From contig CP051143.1 in the NCBI GenBank assembly GCA_001592805.2, forward strand, positions 2,046,001 through 2,110,000: a stretch of DNA of 64,000 bases, written 5' to 3'. Source of the DNA: Peltaster fructicola. Its lineage: Eukaryota > Ascomycota > Dothideomycetes. Shown here in pieces: positions 10,571 to 23,462 of the stretch. The translations under genes were made by a program, and so were the position numbers. The notes beneath the pieces were generated by a model. That model made no database searches. It was not told where the DNA came from and worked only from the letters and a program-made list of their open reading frames with translations. The first letter of the stretch is position 1. Each line of letters opens with the position of its first letter.

Positions 10571-11475
10571 ATGCCAGGCGCACGGCGAATGCGCCTTTCG
10601 GCACTATTAATCATCCTATTCATTCTAATTCTCCTCTACATCACTACGGGACGTCGCGCAACATATTCTTCGCCCTTCTACACTCGCACAGTTGCCGCCA
10701 TCAACGAACGCAAAACCGCAGAAGCTCAAGCAGATCTGCTCGCAGAAGAGAAGGCTCGCCAAGAGCGCATAACCCGAGTGCAGGATGAGCACGAGATCGC
10801 CATGGGCAAGGCGGACCCGGACAAGCTGAAGATCATAGAATCTAGCAAGGAAAGTGGCACAGCTGACAGCAATACGCCAGATGAAGGGCAAAGATCAGTC
10901 GCCGGTCGAAAGCTGATGAAAGATGGCAAGGTCGTGGTCGACGAAACGGGCAAGGGATCAGATGGTGTCGCCAAGGTCGGCGGCAATATCCAGGCGAAAC
11001 AACCTGCAGAAGGCGCAGAAAAGGAAACAGATGACGAGCTCAAGGCAAAGACGGAGATTGATTCTATACTGAAGAAGGGTCCTATAATAGTCTTCTCGAA
11101 GAGTTACTGCCCTTACAGCAAAAAGGCAAAGGTATGTTGCTGTCGCTAGAGCTCGTACTTCACTGACATTCTTCTCAGGACATCCTGCAGAACGTATACA
11201 CCATTGTACCGCCGCCGTACGTGGTGGAGCTGGACGAACACGAGATTGGTGGCCTCCTGCAGTCATCGCTCAAGAAGACGACTGGTCGTGGAACTGTGCC
11301 TAACATTCTCGTGAACGGCAAATCGATAGGAGGTGGCGATGACATCCAGAGGCTACACACTGAAGGCAAACTGATCGACACCATCAAGAATTTTGGTGGC
11401 AAGAGGATTATGGAAGTAAAGCTCGCAGACGCAGATTCCAAGGCTGAAGCGAAGCCTAGACGAAGAAGAGTATAG
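10571..11475 (+). CDS. Membrane-anchored glutaredoxin (Grx6/Grx7 type)
   Basis: Two exons (10571-11131, 11179-11475) give 285 residues. Residues 8-25 form an N-terminal signal anchor (LSALLIILFILILLYITTG), so it is probably a type II membrane protein of the ER/Golgi. A charged coiled stalk of about 130 residues precedes the glutaredoxin domain. The active site is SYCPYSKKAK, a monothiol CPYS form, followed by ELDEHEIG, GRGTVPNILVNGKSIGGGDD and a C-terminal basic tail. Yeast Grx6 and Grx7 share this layout and act in glutathione-dependent redox control in the early secretory pathway. The intron falls directly after the active-site helix. Confidence 0.92.
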
Positions 11476-12299
11476 GTCTTGAAGGCCCTATTGTTTCAAA
11501 AGTCCATTCTCTTCATGCTCATGATACCCCTGAAGGTCTTTTCATTTGGTTCTTATAGGCATGGCAACACATAGCACTGTATGAGAAGTTGAAGGCATAC
11601 TGTATTAGAACTCTTTGGTTCACTATCCTCTCAAACTATGCACTCTCGCTATGCCGCTATGCTCTGCTCTACACCGTACCAAGGCCGCCGTGTCTGTGCA
11701 CACCAAATGCTTTTTATGCTGTACAATCAACACCACCAGCACCACCACCAAACCTAGCAGCAGGTCCAAGCCTTCACTAACACCAGAGATCCATACGCCT
11801 TGACCATAGACCGTTCTGTGATATGTCCAAATCGGAATTGATCTTTGCCGAAGACTGAGCGTAGAATTAAACATTACGCAAAGTATCGCCGCAGACCATA
11901 CTTCGAGATATCGTAAAGTGAAGGACAACACAAGCGGAAAAGTAGAGAGTGGAAACCGAAGCCATCACTACCCACGACACCCATAGCCACCGGCCGGAGC
12001 CATGTGACTGAACAGTGTCGCCCATGACAGAGTCATGGTACCCCATCACCTGTGTCACCCAACACTCCGTGAGATCTCGAAGCTCCTTTTCAGCAGTGAT
12101 CGATGAGTGGTGATCAAGCTCGCAGAGACCCCTGATGTTAGCAAAGGAAGAACATACCGCCTGTGGGATGAGTGATGCCGATGGTGATCCAAACGCCAAA
12201 CTCCTGTCGCTAACAAATCAATTCACAGCGACCCTGGCACCTTGGGTGTGAGCGAGCCCAAACCAAAGCAAAACGAAACCCAAAACAACTCATGAGAGC
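11476..12299. other. Intergenic, convergent 3' regions of glutaredoxin and CHD1 genes
   Basis: About 820 bp between two convergent genes. A short run rich in CACCAC units occurs near 11730-11750. Frames here lack protein-like character and I see no tRNA fold. Confidence 0.4.
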
Positions 12300-15200
12300 T
12301 CAGTAACCTGGCCGCCATGAGTCCACGCGACGCCCGTGGTAGCTGCCGTTCGATCCACTGCTAGTAGATCGACGGTGCCCTCCACGGTGAGCATCGTCAC
12401 GTCGTTCCTCACGACGACCAGGTTGAGGACGGCCGGACCGCCAGGCGTCACGCTGATGAGCCCGCTCGCGTGAACGCTCGCGGCGAGAGTCCTCCTGTCG
12501 TCGCTCGTCACGCTTTGGACTGCGTGAGCGGCTTCGACGGCGCTCTCGGTCGTCACGTGGACGACGATCATCTTCTCGGCGTGCCCTATATGGGTCACGA
12601 CCGCCCTCCCTCTTCTTCTCCTCCGCCTCTCTCTCTCTCGCGACATCCGTTGGAAGGACGGCAAGTTCGCAGCTGTGAGAGCTTGGGGCCCTCAGGCTTG
12701 GCTGCAGCTGCTGGCTTGCCGCTCTCCAACTCTGCACGCTGCTGGCAGAGCTTTTTGTATTGCTGCTGTAAAGCAGCGGCCACTTGACTAGCACTATCCT
12801 TCTGCTTCTTAGGCCAGTGGAAGAAGACCACGTGCATCCAGAGGTCTTCGTCAGTGACACGGCTCTTGGGATCGGAATGGCGTGTGATGTGATCACCAAC
12901 AGCCAGAACGCCTTTCTTAAGGACATCAAGACGTTCTTGCTTTTCCGGATAGCGTTTAGCAGTTGCGCCTTTGACCTCAAGCAGTTGAGTTGCCATAGAG
13001 TCGAAGATAGTGGTGGCACGCTCGACGTTCCAAGTCGGTCGAGTCCTGTCGACATCCTGAGACACTGTGGATTCCTTGCGACGATGGTCTTTGGAACTGG
13101 TACGCTCTTTAGACAGTCGACGCTTGACACTCTTCTTGACATCGGTAGCGTGTGTTGACTTGGAGACACCGTTTGTAGAGCTGAGCTTCTCGTGACGGTG
13201 AGTGCCATTCTTGTGGTCCTTTGAGCGATCGCCGTTCTTCATAGGGCGGGATAGAGGAGTACCAGAGCCATTCTTTGGACTTGCAGCACGAGCACGACCT
13301 GAGCCAGTCTTACGATTGTTGCGATGATGGTTCTCGAGTGCTTTCTTAGCTTGCTGGTCGGCGCCACCACTGGTCTTGTCGCGCAAGACGCTGATGAGGT
13401 AGGCAGTGCGGCGGACAAGGTGAACAGCGCCTGGTGACTTGGCATTCTTTTTGTCCTCAGCTTCGTTGCGAGCTGTCTTGTTGCCAATGCGGTGCTCTTC
13501 CAGAAAGAGTTTGTCTTCGAGACCAAGCTCAAGGTCGTCGCGGATTACTGACCATGCTCCATAGCCATGACGAGAAATACCGATGAGCAGCATACCATCT
13601 TCTCGAGCACCCCACTCGCATGAGTATGATGCAGGCTTGACTGCCTCGGAGATACGGAAGCGAAGCTCACTGTCTGCAGCTTTGACTTGTGCTCGAATCA
13701 TGGAGAGATCGCCTGGGCGCTCTGCCAAAGTCTCTGCGTTCAGCCGCTTGACGCCGTTGAAGTCGAATAGCACAGTCTTGTGATCCTTCTTGGTGGCTGG
13801 ACGACCCGTGTCCTTCTCAAGATCTTCGATTCGTTGCTTCTCATCAGCAATGAGTTCATCAGCCTTGTCGAGGATCTGCTTCAACGTGGCTTTGACGACT
13901 GCAGGATCGCGGTTAACGAGTCGTGCTTCTCGAAGGACTTCCTTCTCCATTTCGTCCATAGAGCCATAACGCTCGAATGCCTTGACAAGATTGCGACACT
14001 CCTTCTCATTGAGAGCGCGAGCGGGATCTCCATGTGCATCTTCTTCGTCGGAAGAATCATCCTCGATCGCATCTGCAGTAAGCATGCGAGCACGCTTCTT
14101 TGCGGCACGCTGATCACGTGCATCTTCCTCGGCTTTTCGCTTGCGACTCTCCTTGGCAATTGCTCTATTGGACTCTTGTTCTGCCTTATCAGTGCCGGCT
14201 TTGTCGAGCTGATCCTTTGGAATGATCGCAGCCCATGCATCGATCTTGATATCAGTGTACTCGAAGCTCTTGAGAAAGTCCTCGCCATTGTCTGAAGCGA
14301 TGCCTTCTTGAGCCTTGGTATCTGCCTCCTCTGCATTGGCAAGCACGTCGTCGATGTCAAGCTCTTCCAGCTTCTTCTGGCTGCCAGTCTTCTCGAACAT
14401 CTTCTGACCACGCTTGGCGAGAATGCGAGAGATGTCGTCATGAGAAGTAGCTTCGTTGGATAACTTGCCAGCGTTCAGGAACTGGTCGTGAAGGTGCTTG
14501 GTGCCAGCAGCGTTGTCGGTGACGCCACGGTGGATGGTGAGGTACTCAAGCATAAGCTTGTTGCGAGCACGCTCGAGAATATCTTCTTCAATGGTATCCT
14601 TCGAAGCGAAGCGGTAGACTGTAACTGGCTTCTTCTGGCCGATACGATGAGCTCGAGCCATGGCTTGTAGATCAGCCTGTGGGTTCCAGTCGGAATCGAA
14701 GATAATGACAGTGTCTGCAGTCATGAGATTGATGCCCAGACCACCAGCTCGAGTTGATAGCAAGAAGATAAAATCCTGGCTGTCTGGAGCATTGAAGTGA
14801 TCGATAGCTAACTTTCGAGCATTTGCAGGGACAGTTCCGTCGAGTCGCTGATACTGGTGGCCACTGAGACCACAGTATGCGCCTAGGATGTTGAGCATAC
14901 CAACCATTTGGCTGAAGATCAAGACTCGGTGACCTTCGGCCTTGAGCTTGGCGAGCAGACGATCGAGGACGATCATCTTGCCGCTGTGTTGGATGTATGC
15001 GTTGAGTGTCTCGCCACGACTGAGCTGGTTGCTTCCGAGCACCTTCTCTTCAGTGTTAGGAAACAAGAAGGCATGGTTGCTGCACTTCTTGAGCTCCATG
15101 ACAAGGTTGAGTAGTGATGGCTTGTGAGTGCCATCGGCAGTCAGAGCATCATAGTCGCGAGCAAGAAGATTCTTGTAAAGCTCAAGCTGTGTGTCTGACA

Positions 15201-17253
15201 ATTCGATGCGAATGATCTTCTCAGCCTTTGGTGGCAGATCGCTTTCGACCTTAGCCTTAGTGCGACGAAGGAGATACGGCTTGATAGCCTCTGCAAGCTG
15301 TGCAATCTTGTTGGCGGCATTTGCGTCCGTGAGGTCGAGCTTGGCATCAACTGAAATCTTGCCAGGCATTAGAAAGTCCATAAGCGCACCAAGCTCACTA
15401 AGCTGGTTCTGTAACGGCGTGCCAGTGATCAGAAGTCGACTTGGACAATCGAGAGCAAGAAGATTGCCGTATAGAAGGTTGTCGCGGTTCTTGAGACGAT
15501 GAGCTTCGTCCACGGCCAGGAACTGCCACTTGACTTTGGACAGCTCTGCAACGTCCATGTTGACGAACTCATATGTTGAGATCATGACATTGAAGTTGAC
15601 TTTGCGAGTATCACCATTGACGAAGATTTCATTCGTTCGAATGATCTCGCGTGATTGCGATGTGCCACTGTATGAGATGACATTCAGATCTGGTGCCCAC
15701 AGAGTGAATGTATCTTGCCAAGCTGGCAGTGTTGACAATGGAACCACGATGAGGAAAGGACCCTCCTGGCCACGATCGTGATGAAGCCAATTACAGAAAC
15801 CGACTGTTTGTACGGTTTTGCCAAGACCCATCTCGTCAGCAAGGATGACATTGTCTCCATTGCACCAATGTGCAGCTAAGAAGTTGATGCCTTTGAGCTG
15901 GAACTCGCGAAGCTTGCCGCCTTGAATGTATGCTGGCTGCGATGGAATGAGAGTGTGACGAGTGCGTGTTGACAGGTTGGATTCCTTCTTGTTAGAACTC
16001 GGGAGACGTGATGCACGGTCGAGATATTTGTCGACAGCATCTGGTGCGATTTCGCTAAGTAGGGATGCTGGTTCCCAGGTGCAGTCCTTGTACTGTAAGG
16101 CCTTCCACTTGACCAAGTATTCTAGGCCGCTGTATGTATTGCGACGGTTGATGATGCGCTCGATGATAGACCATTGAGCAAGCTCCTCGAGCTTGACCTC
16201 GCGATCGAGCAGCCACTGCTCGCGCTCTTCCAGAGGTGTGTCTGGATCTTGAGTCATCTCGATGTCCATGAGGACTGTCTTCTTCCAGTAATTGTCTCGT
16301 TTGCGGACACCCTGGTAGGGCGACAAGCTCTGCCAGTCTTCCCATGTGGCATGATAGTAAGCTTGGCCTTCCCACTTGACAAGGAACTGATAGTCTGCGT
16401 GATTCTCGCTGTCGGCAGATGCACCTTCATTGAGCTTGTGGTTCACGACAGCGTCGATCTTAGGACCGGTATCTTCGGCCTCTGCACCATAGTATCCCTC
16501 TTCTTCGTCCTCGAGATCATCGTCGTCATTCTGCTGGTCCTCATTGTAGTTGGTGACCTTGCCAGTGCGACGGTTTGAGAAGCGAATCTCGCCAGTAAGT
16601 GGAGTGTCGTCTCGAGAACCGCCTGCTTGGAGCTTGCGACGATGCTTTTTGGCTGTGGCGCGGGCGCGAGCACCTCCATAGATGTCGTCGTCGTCGTCTT
16701 CGTCTTCACCTTGCGAGTTATTTTGCTCTGAAGGAGCTGCAGTAGACTTGCGTGATGCACGAGATAGCATGTTCTTCGAGACCTTCTGTCGCTTGCGCAC
16801 ACTTGGGACAACATCATCGTCTTCGTCGTCATCTTCTGTGAGCGATCGGGCAGGCTTTGCACGACCGCTGCGACGCAGACCGTAGAGTGTTGGATTGGCT
16901 AGCACATAGTCGTCTTCATCGTCGGCATTTCGCTTGCGCTTTGATGAGCGTGAGCTGCTTTCTGATGACAGCGAGGAACGTTTGCTTTGACGTGTGGTTG
17001 CTTGCTCTTGCATGCCATCATCGTATTCATCATCTTCCTCACCGCTGGCATCTTCATCGTCATCGTTATCATCCATGTCTTGCATAATAGAGTCATCTGA
17101 GCCATTGGGATGTGACAGGTCTCCGTTGGCGATGTATGTATCGTGATCGAGGTTGCTCAGGTTGGAAGATGGGCTGTCGACGCCCAGAGCTTGTGAGAAC
17201 GGAGTGGCACTGTTATCTTCATGACCGTGGTCGAGGCCATTGGAGAAAGACAT
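12300..17253 (-). CDS. CHD1: Chromodomain helicase DNA-binding protein CHD1 (C-terminal frame slip)
   Basis: About 1,650 residues. An acidic, Ser-rich N-terminus is followed by two chromodomains (about 265-430), the SNF2 ATPase with DEMGLGKTVQTVGF and DEAHRLKN, the helicase C lobe (STRAGGLGINLMTADT, QKKPVTVYRF), then SANT/SLIDE-like and DUF4208 regions. CHD1 slides and spaces nucleosomes on transcribed genes and binds H3K4me in many species. The main frame from 17253 stops at 12595 with a junk-like tail. The neighbouring frame carries on to 12300 as an Arg/Ser/Asp-rich tail ending DSWRPGY. The switch lies near 12620-12680 beside a (CT)6 run, where I find no convincing intron. The start may lie further upstream: a 7-nt first exon at 17712-17706 (MA+1) with donor GTAAGT would join in phase at 17285 across a 420-nt intron with a TACTGAC branch site. 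Confidence 0.93.
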
Positions 17254-17285
17254 ATCGGAGGTGTGTGGTAAGGTATTGGGCCCCA

Positions 17286-18066
17286 CTAGGGAGAAACAAT
17301 GTCAGTACAATTGTGCAAGCAATAATGAAGCGAGAGCTGCGAAATTTTCAGGAGCAGTAGACGCTATGTTCGCGACCCGAACGACTACGCGCATGGAATA
17401 TGCGTCGTAAGGAATGGATCTTGACAAGGTCCGACCGTAAAATCAGCCTGGTTGGGAAGATGGTGATGATGGACGACGATGACTTTCGCGGGACCAGCGA
17501 CTCGACGACGGGAACACGTCAGGAACGAGAGTATTGATGCGAGCAGAAGCTCAGAATACCAAACTCTGGAACCGAGTCGTTGCTCGCGTGCAAGATGTGA
17601 TGTTCGCAGTATGGCTATGAGCGAAGCACTTCGGCGAGCGAGCGTGCTCACTCGTGATCGGGTTGTGCAGTTTGTGCTCTTCAAAGGGATAGGACAAGTA
17701 CTTACAAGCCATGCTATGCGTGGCCGTAGGGCAGGTTGTTTCGAGTGTTGTGGGTAGTCGTAACGTGAGTGGTGTATGAAGTGGTATGTGGATCGGAAGT
17801 GCTTCTCTGGAAGACTGTAGTAGTAGTAACTTCAAAGCCTAAAGCACGGACACGGCTTGCTGCCTTGGCGAGTCACGCGAGTAAGGTGACTTTGGATAGT
17901 GTGGGGCCAATAAGAGCCCCTCCAATATTCTATGACCGCCAATTTCGACTCTGTTGTGATATTCCTCAAAGCAGGCAGTCAATCTTGCTCCCAGACTCTC
18001 CAGCAAGTGTCAACAGAATAACCAAGGACCTTCGAGCGCCTGGGAGGCTCGACATCGACGAACAAC
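17286..18066. other. Divergent promoter region CHD1 / RLI1, with candidate long 5' intron of CHD1
   Basis: No independent gene. The part next to CHD1 (17286-17705) looks like an intron on the reverse strand: donor GTAAGTAC at 17705-17698, a TACTGAC branch site and CTCCCTAG just before the CHD1 coding region. The remaining 354 bp (17713-18066) would serve as promoter for both genes. Confidence 0.5.
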
Positions 18067-20089
18067 ATGGGAGACAAGCTGACTCGGTGAGTACCTGCCG
18101 CTGGTCGAAACAACAAGGAGAGTCGTCTGACTCTGTCTCAGTATCGCCATTGTCAACAGCGACAAGTGCAAACCAAAGAAATGCAGACAGGAGTGCAAGA
18201 AGAGTTGCCCAGTAGTGAAAACGGGAAAGCTGTGCATTGAAGTGGCACCAGAGAGCAAGATTGCCTTCATCTCAGAACGACTGTGCATCGGATGTGGTAT
18301 CTGTCCAAAGAAGTGCCCATTCGATGCGATCAACATCATCAACTTGCCCACCAACCTCGAGAAGCAGGTGACACATCGATACTCCGCCAACAGCTTCAAG
18401 CTTCACCGTCTGCCTATGCCTAGGCCAGGACAAGTCTTGGGTTTGGTTGGTACCAACGGTATTGGCAAGAGCACGGCGTTGAAGATTCTGAGTGGCAAGC
18501 TGAAGCCTAATCTGGGACGATTCGACAACCCACCAGACTGGGAGGAAATCCTGAAGTACTTCAGAGGATCTGAGTTGCAGAGTAAGGTGTTCCAGATATG
18601 GTAGACGCGAAGTTACTGAATGCAGGTTAGACTACTTCACCAAGGTTCTCGAGGACGATCTTAAGGCTGTCACAAAGCCTCAGTATGTCGACCAAATTCC
18701 AAAGGCGGTCAAAGGTACCAATCGCTCGGTTGGTTTCCAAATCAAGCAGCGCGCACAAGTGAGCAAAGAAAGAGTGCGAGAGATCGTTGAGGAGCTTGAG
18801 CTTGAAGCTGTCTGGGACCGCGACATCGATCTCCTGTCTGGTGGCGAGTTGCAACGATTCGCGATCGCGATGGTCTGTGTGCAAGAAGCAGATGTGTATG
18901 TTCGAGACTCTATCCTCTCTACCTTTTCTAATGACCGCCAGCTACATGTTCGATGAGCCGTCTTCCTTCCTGGATGTAAAACAGCGTCTGGCTGCCGGTC
19001 GACTGATCCGCAGTCTTCTCAGCCCTAGCACTTATGTCATCGTGGTCGAGCACGATTTGTCTATTCTCGACTATCTCTCAGACTATATCTGCTGTCTTTA
19101 CGGAAAGCCAGCAGTCTATGGTGTCGTCACAGCTCCTTTCTCCGTCCGCGAAGGAATCAACATCTTCCTTGATGGAAACATTCCGACTGAAAACCTGCGA
19201 TTCCGTGAGGAATCTCTACAATTCCGCATTGGACAGGCAGGTGATGAATTCCTCGCCGACAAGAACAACGCCTACGGCTATCCTGACATGACCAAGACGC
19301 TGGGCGGCTTCAACTTGACTGTCAAAGCTGGAGAGTTCACAGACTCAGAAATCATCGTCATGATGGGAGAAAACGGTACTGGAAAGACAACATTCTGTAA
19401 GATGCTTGCAGGTGCAGAGAAACCAGACGACGGAAAGAAGATTCCACCCATGAACATCAGCATGAAGCCACAGAAGATCACGCCGAAGTTCCAAGGCACA
19501 GTTCGTCAACTCTTTTTCAAGAAGATCAAGGCTGCCTTTTTGAGCCCACAGTTCCAGACTGATGTCTACAAGCCTCTCAAGCTGGATGACTTCATTGACC
19601 AGGAAGTGCAGAACCTCTCAGGTGGAGAGTTGCAGCGTGTTGCCATCGTGCTGGCTCTTGGTATCCCGGCCGACATCTACCTGATCGACGAGCCGTCGGC
19701 CTACCTGGATTCAGAGCAGCGTATCATTGCTGCACGAGTCATTAAGCGATTCATCATGCATTCCAAGAAGACCGCATTCATCGTCGAGCACGATTTCATC
19801 ATGGCCACCTACCTTGCTGACCGAGTCATTGTCTTCGACGGACAGCCTTCAGTCAAATCACGTGCCAACAAGCCAGAGTCGCTGCTGACTGGTTGCAATC
19901 GTTTCCTAAAGAGCCTAGATGTTACGTTCAGACGTGATCCTAACACGTACCGACCACGTATCAACAAATGGGGCAGTCAGATGGACACCGAGCAGAAGAA
20001 CAACGGAAACTTCGTGAGTTCTAGTATGCCTGAAAGCGAACCATTACTAACACTGTCAATAGTTCTTCTTGGAGGAGGAAGAATCCTGA
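18067..20089 (+). CDS. RLI1: Ribosome recycling ATPase Rli1/ABCE1
   Basis: Five exons (18067-18086, 18142-18581, 18631-18895, 18942-20013, 20063-20089) give 607 residues in phase. The N-terminus carries eight cysteines for two 4Fe-4S clusters ([31 protein letters not shown]). Two ABC domains follow, with Walker A motifs GTNGIGKST and [17 protein letters not shown] signatures in both, and [18 protein letters not shown] Walker B motifs. The C-terminus is [17 protein letters not shown]1 splits ribosomes after termination and supports 40S export and initiation. The last exon encodes only eight residues plus the stop. Reading through the last intron would give a spurious longer frame to 20280. Convergent with PRP40. 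Confidence 0.97.
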
Positions 20090-20779
20090 AATTAGTTGCC
20101 GCACTTGCACAAGATCATCACCTACCTTGCAGCTCTGCGAGTGTGACGAAAGCTGGTACAAAAAGACGACGAGTCGTGAAAAGTGGCGCCGATGAGATCC
20201 TCGAGGAAGATGATGAACAGGCCGAGGACGACGAGGTCGATATCCTCCTGAAGCCGAGACGCTTGGCTGTCACGAGCTGAGGCTTCAACCCTCCACGACG
20301 CTCTGGTCGCACAGCGGTATCTATAGTCGATTGTCAGGCGATGGACATTGACACCGAGATCTGGAAGTGATGCATTTGCTTACACTTGAGTCTCCAGCAC
20401 AAAAGCATTAGATATACGAATTGACATTACGATTTGATGCCTCCACTGCAAGCTGTTCATAGGAGTAGCACTACGAAACACTCATTGTTATACATACGCT
20501 GTCCAGAGAGAGTCTGAGAAATTATGCAGAGCCATTGTACGGATATGGTTGAATCCGGATCTGAGGTGCTCAATGTCCCTTGCGACTTCACCTCCAAGTC
20601 TCTGATCGATCGCAGGTCTGTTCACCCGATGTGTAGACGGTGGTGCTCTAAATGCTGTGCCTGGCTGTGAATATCATCGCATAGTTAGTCGCTAAGCAAC
20701 TGACAACATACGAGGTTGAATTCATCCAAGATCCCATGCTTAGTCGTGTGCTTACACTAGGAATATGACCTGGTCCGGA
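20090..20779. other. Convergent intergenic region RLI1 / PRP40
   Basis: About 690 bp holding both 3' ends. The open frames in 20090-20312 are unspliced read-through of RLI1 or its antisense. No RNA gene or repeat is visible. Confidence 0.45.
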
Positions 20780-23062
20780 TCAGACTTCTTCGATCTCACC
20801 CTCTTCACTTCCACTTTGCATTGCGATTTCCTGCTTGTCAACATCCATAGGTTGAGGAGCAGAAGTCTCCCGATCTGATCGTCGAGCTCGCTGTGTCAAG
20901 TCAGTCAAAGTGCCAATTATTAGAACGATAGACGACTCACCTTCGGATCACGCTTGCTCGAAGCACTGATATCGGACTCACGACGCTTTCTGGTCGACCC
21001 TGGGACACTATCACCAGTATCATCGTCTCCGTAGTCAAGCGTGCTGATCTTACCACGATCGCGTGGATCAGCTCGACTGATGTAGCTGCGCTCCCTCTCA
21101 AGCTCGCGCTCTTTGCGTTCTCGTTCGTATACACTGCCATACTTGTCTCTTCGATCGCGATCATCTCGTCTGTCACGTGGCGGTGGTGTAAGACCGAAGG
21201 ACGCCTTGCGGTACTGTCGTTCTCGAGCAGCTTGTGCCTTACGCCTGTCCTCCTCATACGCATCGAGCTCTGGTGAATGTGTCCGGTGTCGACGGTCTCG
21301 TTCACGTTCGTCGTCGTAAGATCGGCGAGAACCGTTGCGCTGGTCTCTGTCACGGTCTCGGCGTGCGCGGTCCTTCTCGCGATCGCTAGCCTTCTCCTGG
21401 AGTCGTTTGATGTGCTTGTCAAACGCAATGCGGCGAGCGTCCTCGTCCAGGCCACGAGCTTCGGGCAGGCCATCGATCAGGCTGGAAACATCCTCAAACT
21501 TGTCGCCAGCATGAATGGATGGTCGCAGATGTTTGATCGCGGAGCGAAGAGCATCGATAGCATGATGGAAGTCTTTCTCAGCCAGCATGCGTTCTTCTTC
21601 CTCTCTGCGCTTGACCTTCTCGAGCAGCTTCTCATATATAGCTAGCAGGTCGGCGGATGCGATGTCTCGAGTGCGGTTGTCTCGACGCATGATTTCCTCG
21701 AACGCTGCAAACTCAGTATCAGTCTTGATCTCGAATTCTCGAGACTCTAGAACATCGTAAGCATCATTACGCAGAGGACGAAGACGGCGGTCCTCGTCCT
21801 CAACAACGTCCCAGAACAGCTCGATAGGAGTGCTGCCCGGCATGCCAAGTAAGCCTTGATATCGCGGATCCTCTGCGATTTGTGGATAGAACTGCATCCA
21901 TTTGGTGCTGGCGCGAATGTGGCCAGCTTTGACTTGTTCTCGAAGCAGCTCTCTATAGCGATCACGAGCCTGACGCTGTCCGCGATACTGGTTGTGTTTT
22001 GTCGCTGTTTGTTAGAGTTTCGCCCGCGTCGATGTTCCTGATATGTGCTTCGTAAGTCTTCAGGATGTCCAACTTGTGTAAAGCGCGGAATGACCTGTCA
22101 TTGACAAATCGACTGTTGCCCTCGATGGTGCTCAAAGCATCCTCCCATTTGATGTCTGAGCTGACCACAAGCGTGCGCATCAGTGAAGCTAGCTCACTGA
22201 GGGCTCGTTCGTATGTCTCCGCCTCAACTCTCGCATGACGGTCCTGTAGGTCCATGATATACTCTCTGAATATCTGTTCGCGCTCCTGGTCATCTGACAC
22301 ACTCTTGAACACAAGCTCGCGCTCGATCAGAGGGAGTGCAGATTTCCAGCGAGTGTAATGCTTGATCTCGTCGTGTAGTTTCAACATGCTCTTGAACTGC
22401 TCGCGCTGCTTCTGCTTACGCTCCTGCTCGCGACTCTTCTCTGCCACCTGCTCTGCTGCGCAATATTTGTCGAAAGCCTGCTTGCGCTCCCAAGGATCCT
22501 TGAAAGCGCGAAACCCTTTTTCACGACCCAACTTTGCGATGGCATCCCTCCACTCGGTGTCGTACTTGATGTCGTTCAGGCGAAGGAACTTGAAGAACGC
22601 GACCTCAGCGTCGGCAGCGTTTGCATGCTCTGGTTCGTCTGCGCGCGCGCCGCGAAAGGTGGAGCCTTCTGCATTACGTGTCTCCCAAGTGTTTGCGCTC
22701 GGTCGTTCAAAGCCTCCTCTGTGAGCCGAACTCGCGTCACGAAAGGAGTCGCGTTGGATGAGCCGGCGGTGTGAGTCACCGTTTAGTGCAACGGCAGTGG
22801 ATGGGATCTGGCTCTGCACGAAGCCCGCGGGCTTCTCCCAAGTAGTCGCATTCGTTACCGTGTTGTAGTAGTATGTTCGACCATCTGCTTGGTTCACAGC
22901 TTCTTTCCATGCGCCAGCATTTGTGCCGTTGGCGGTAGCAGCTTGTGGTGAAGCTGCAGATGCCTGCTCGTCAAAGTCCTCTGGCTTCTCCCAGGTTGTA
23001 GCGTTTGTCGCTGTATTGTAGTAATATTGGCGACCGTCGCCCGCCTGAGCCGCCTTCCACAT
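20780..23062 (-). CDS. PRP40: Pre-mRNA processing factor Prp40 (one frame slip)
   Basis: Two WW domains open the protein (MWKAAQAGDGRQYYYNTATN at residues 1-20, and AWKEAVNQADGRTYYYNTVT at about 51-70). They are followed by FF domains (FFKFLRLNDIKYDTEWRDA and others) and a long Arg/Asp/Glu-rich tail ending SGSEEGEIEEV. This is the U1 snRNP-associated factor that bridges 5' splice site and branch-point complexes. A C-terminal intron at 20940-20891 is canonical. Between the second and third FF regions the frame changes at 21990-22010, next to an A4 run: the first frame ends soon after HIRNIDAGETL, and the next resumes at KHNQYRGQRQARDRYRELL. No GT...AG intron fits. Total coding length is one base over a multiple of three, which supports an indel. 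Confidence 0.92.
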
Positions 23063-23462
23063 CTTCCTAACGCGTCGGTATCATGTGTGGGCGGAGTGAG
23101 ATGATGGCGAGGTGTCGCGCGTTTTACAACGGGTGATCGATGCGGAACGTCGTCGTTCAATGACTGACACTTTTTTGGTGGAGCAAGATTGCTGCGCTGC
23201 CAAGCAAACCACGCTAGAACAAAGCTTGGAGCAGATTTAGACTTTCGTTTTGACATTCGAGACAGGTGGGATGGCCGTGATCATGCATTGGCAGGCCGAG
23301 GTTCTGCACTGAAGGAACCAATGTTCTTGTGGATCAGGATGCTTGATAAGTTGTTTCATTGATCTCATATCTCCTCAGTTGCCGTTCCTCTTCGCATATC
23401 TAATCCGGTAAACTCCTTTCCAGCCAGATCACGTTCATTACACCACACCGTAGATCGCCAGG
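23063..23462. other. Divergent promoter PRP40 / IML2
   Basis: 400 bp shared upstream region. It shows pyrimidine-rich stretches toward IML2 and no other feature. Confidence 0.4.

Noticed and set aside
12300-13208. 302-codon reverse frame as a separate gene
   Set aside because: Its upstream part is only the off-frame reading of CHD1. The last third is the real CHD1 tail after a frame slip.
18787-20280. Single long frame extending RLI1 to 20280
   Set aside because: The true last intron (20014-20062) and the ending [12 protein letters not shown] match the family; the extension is unspliced read-through.
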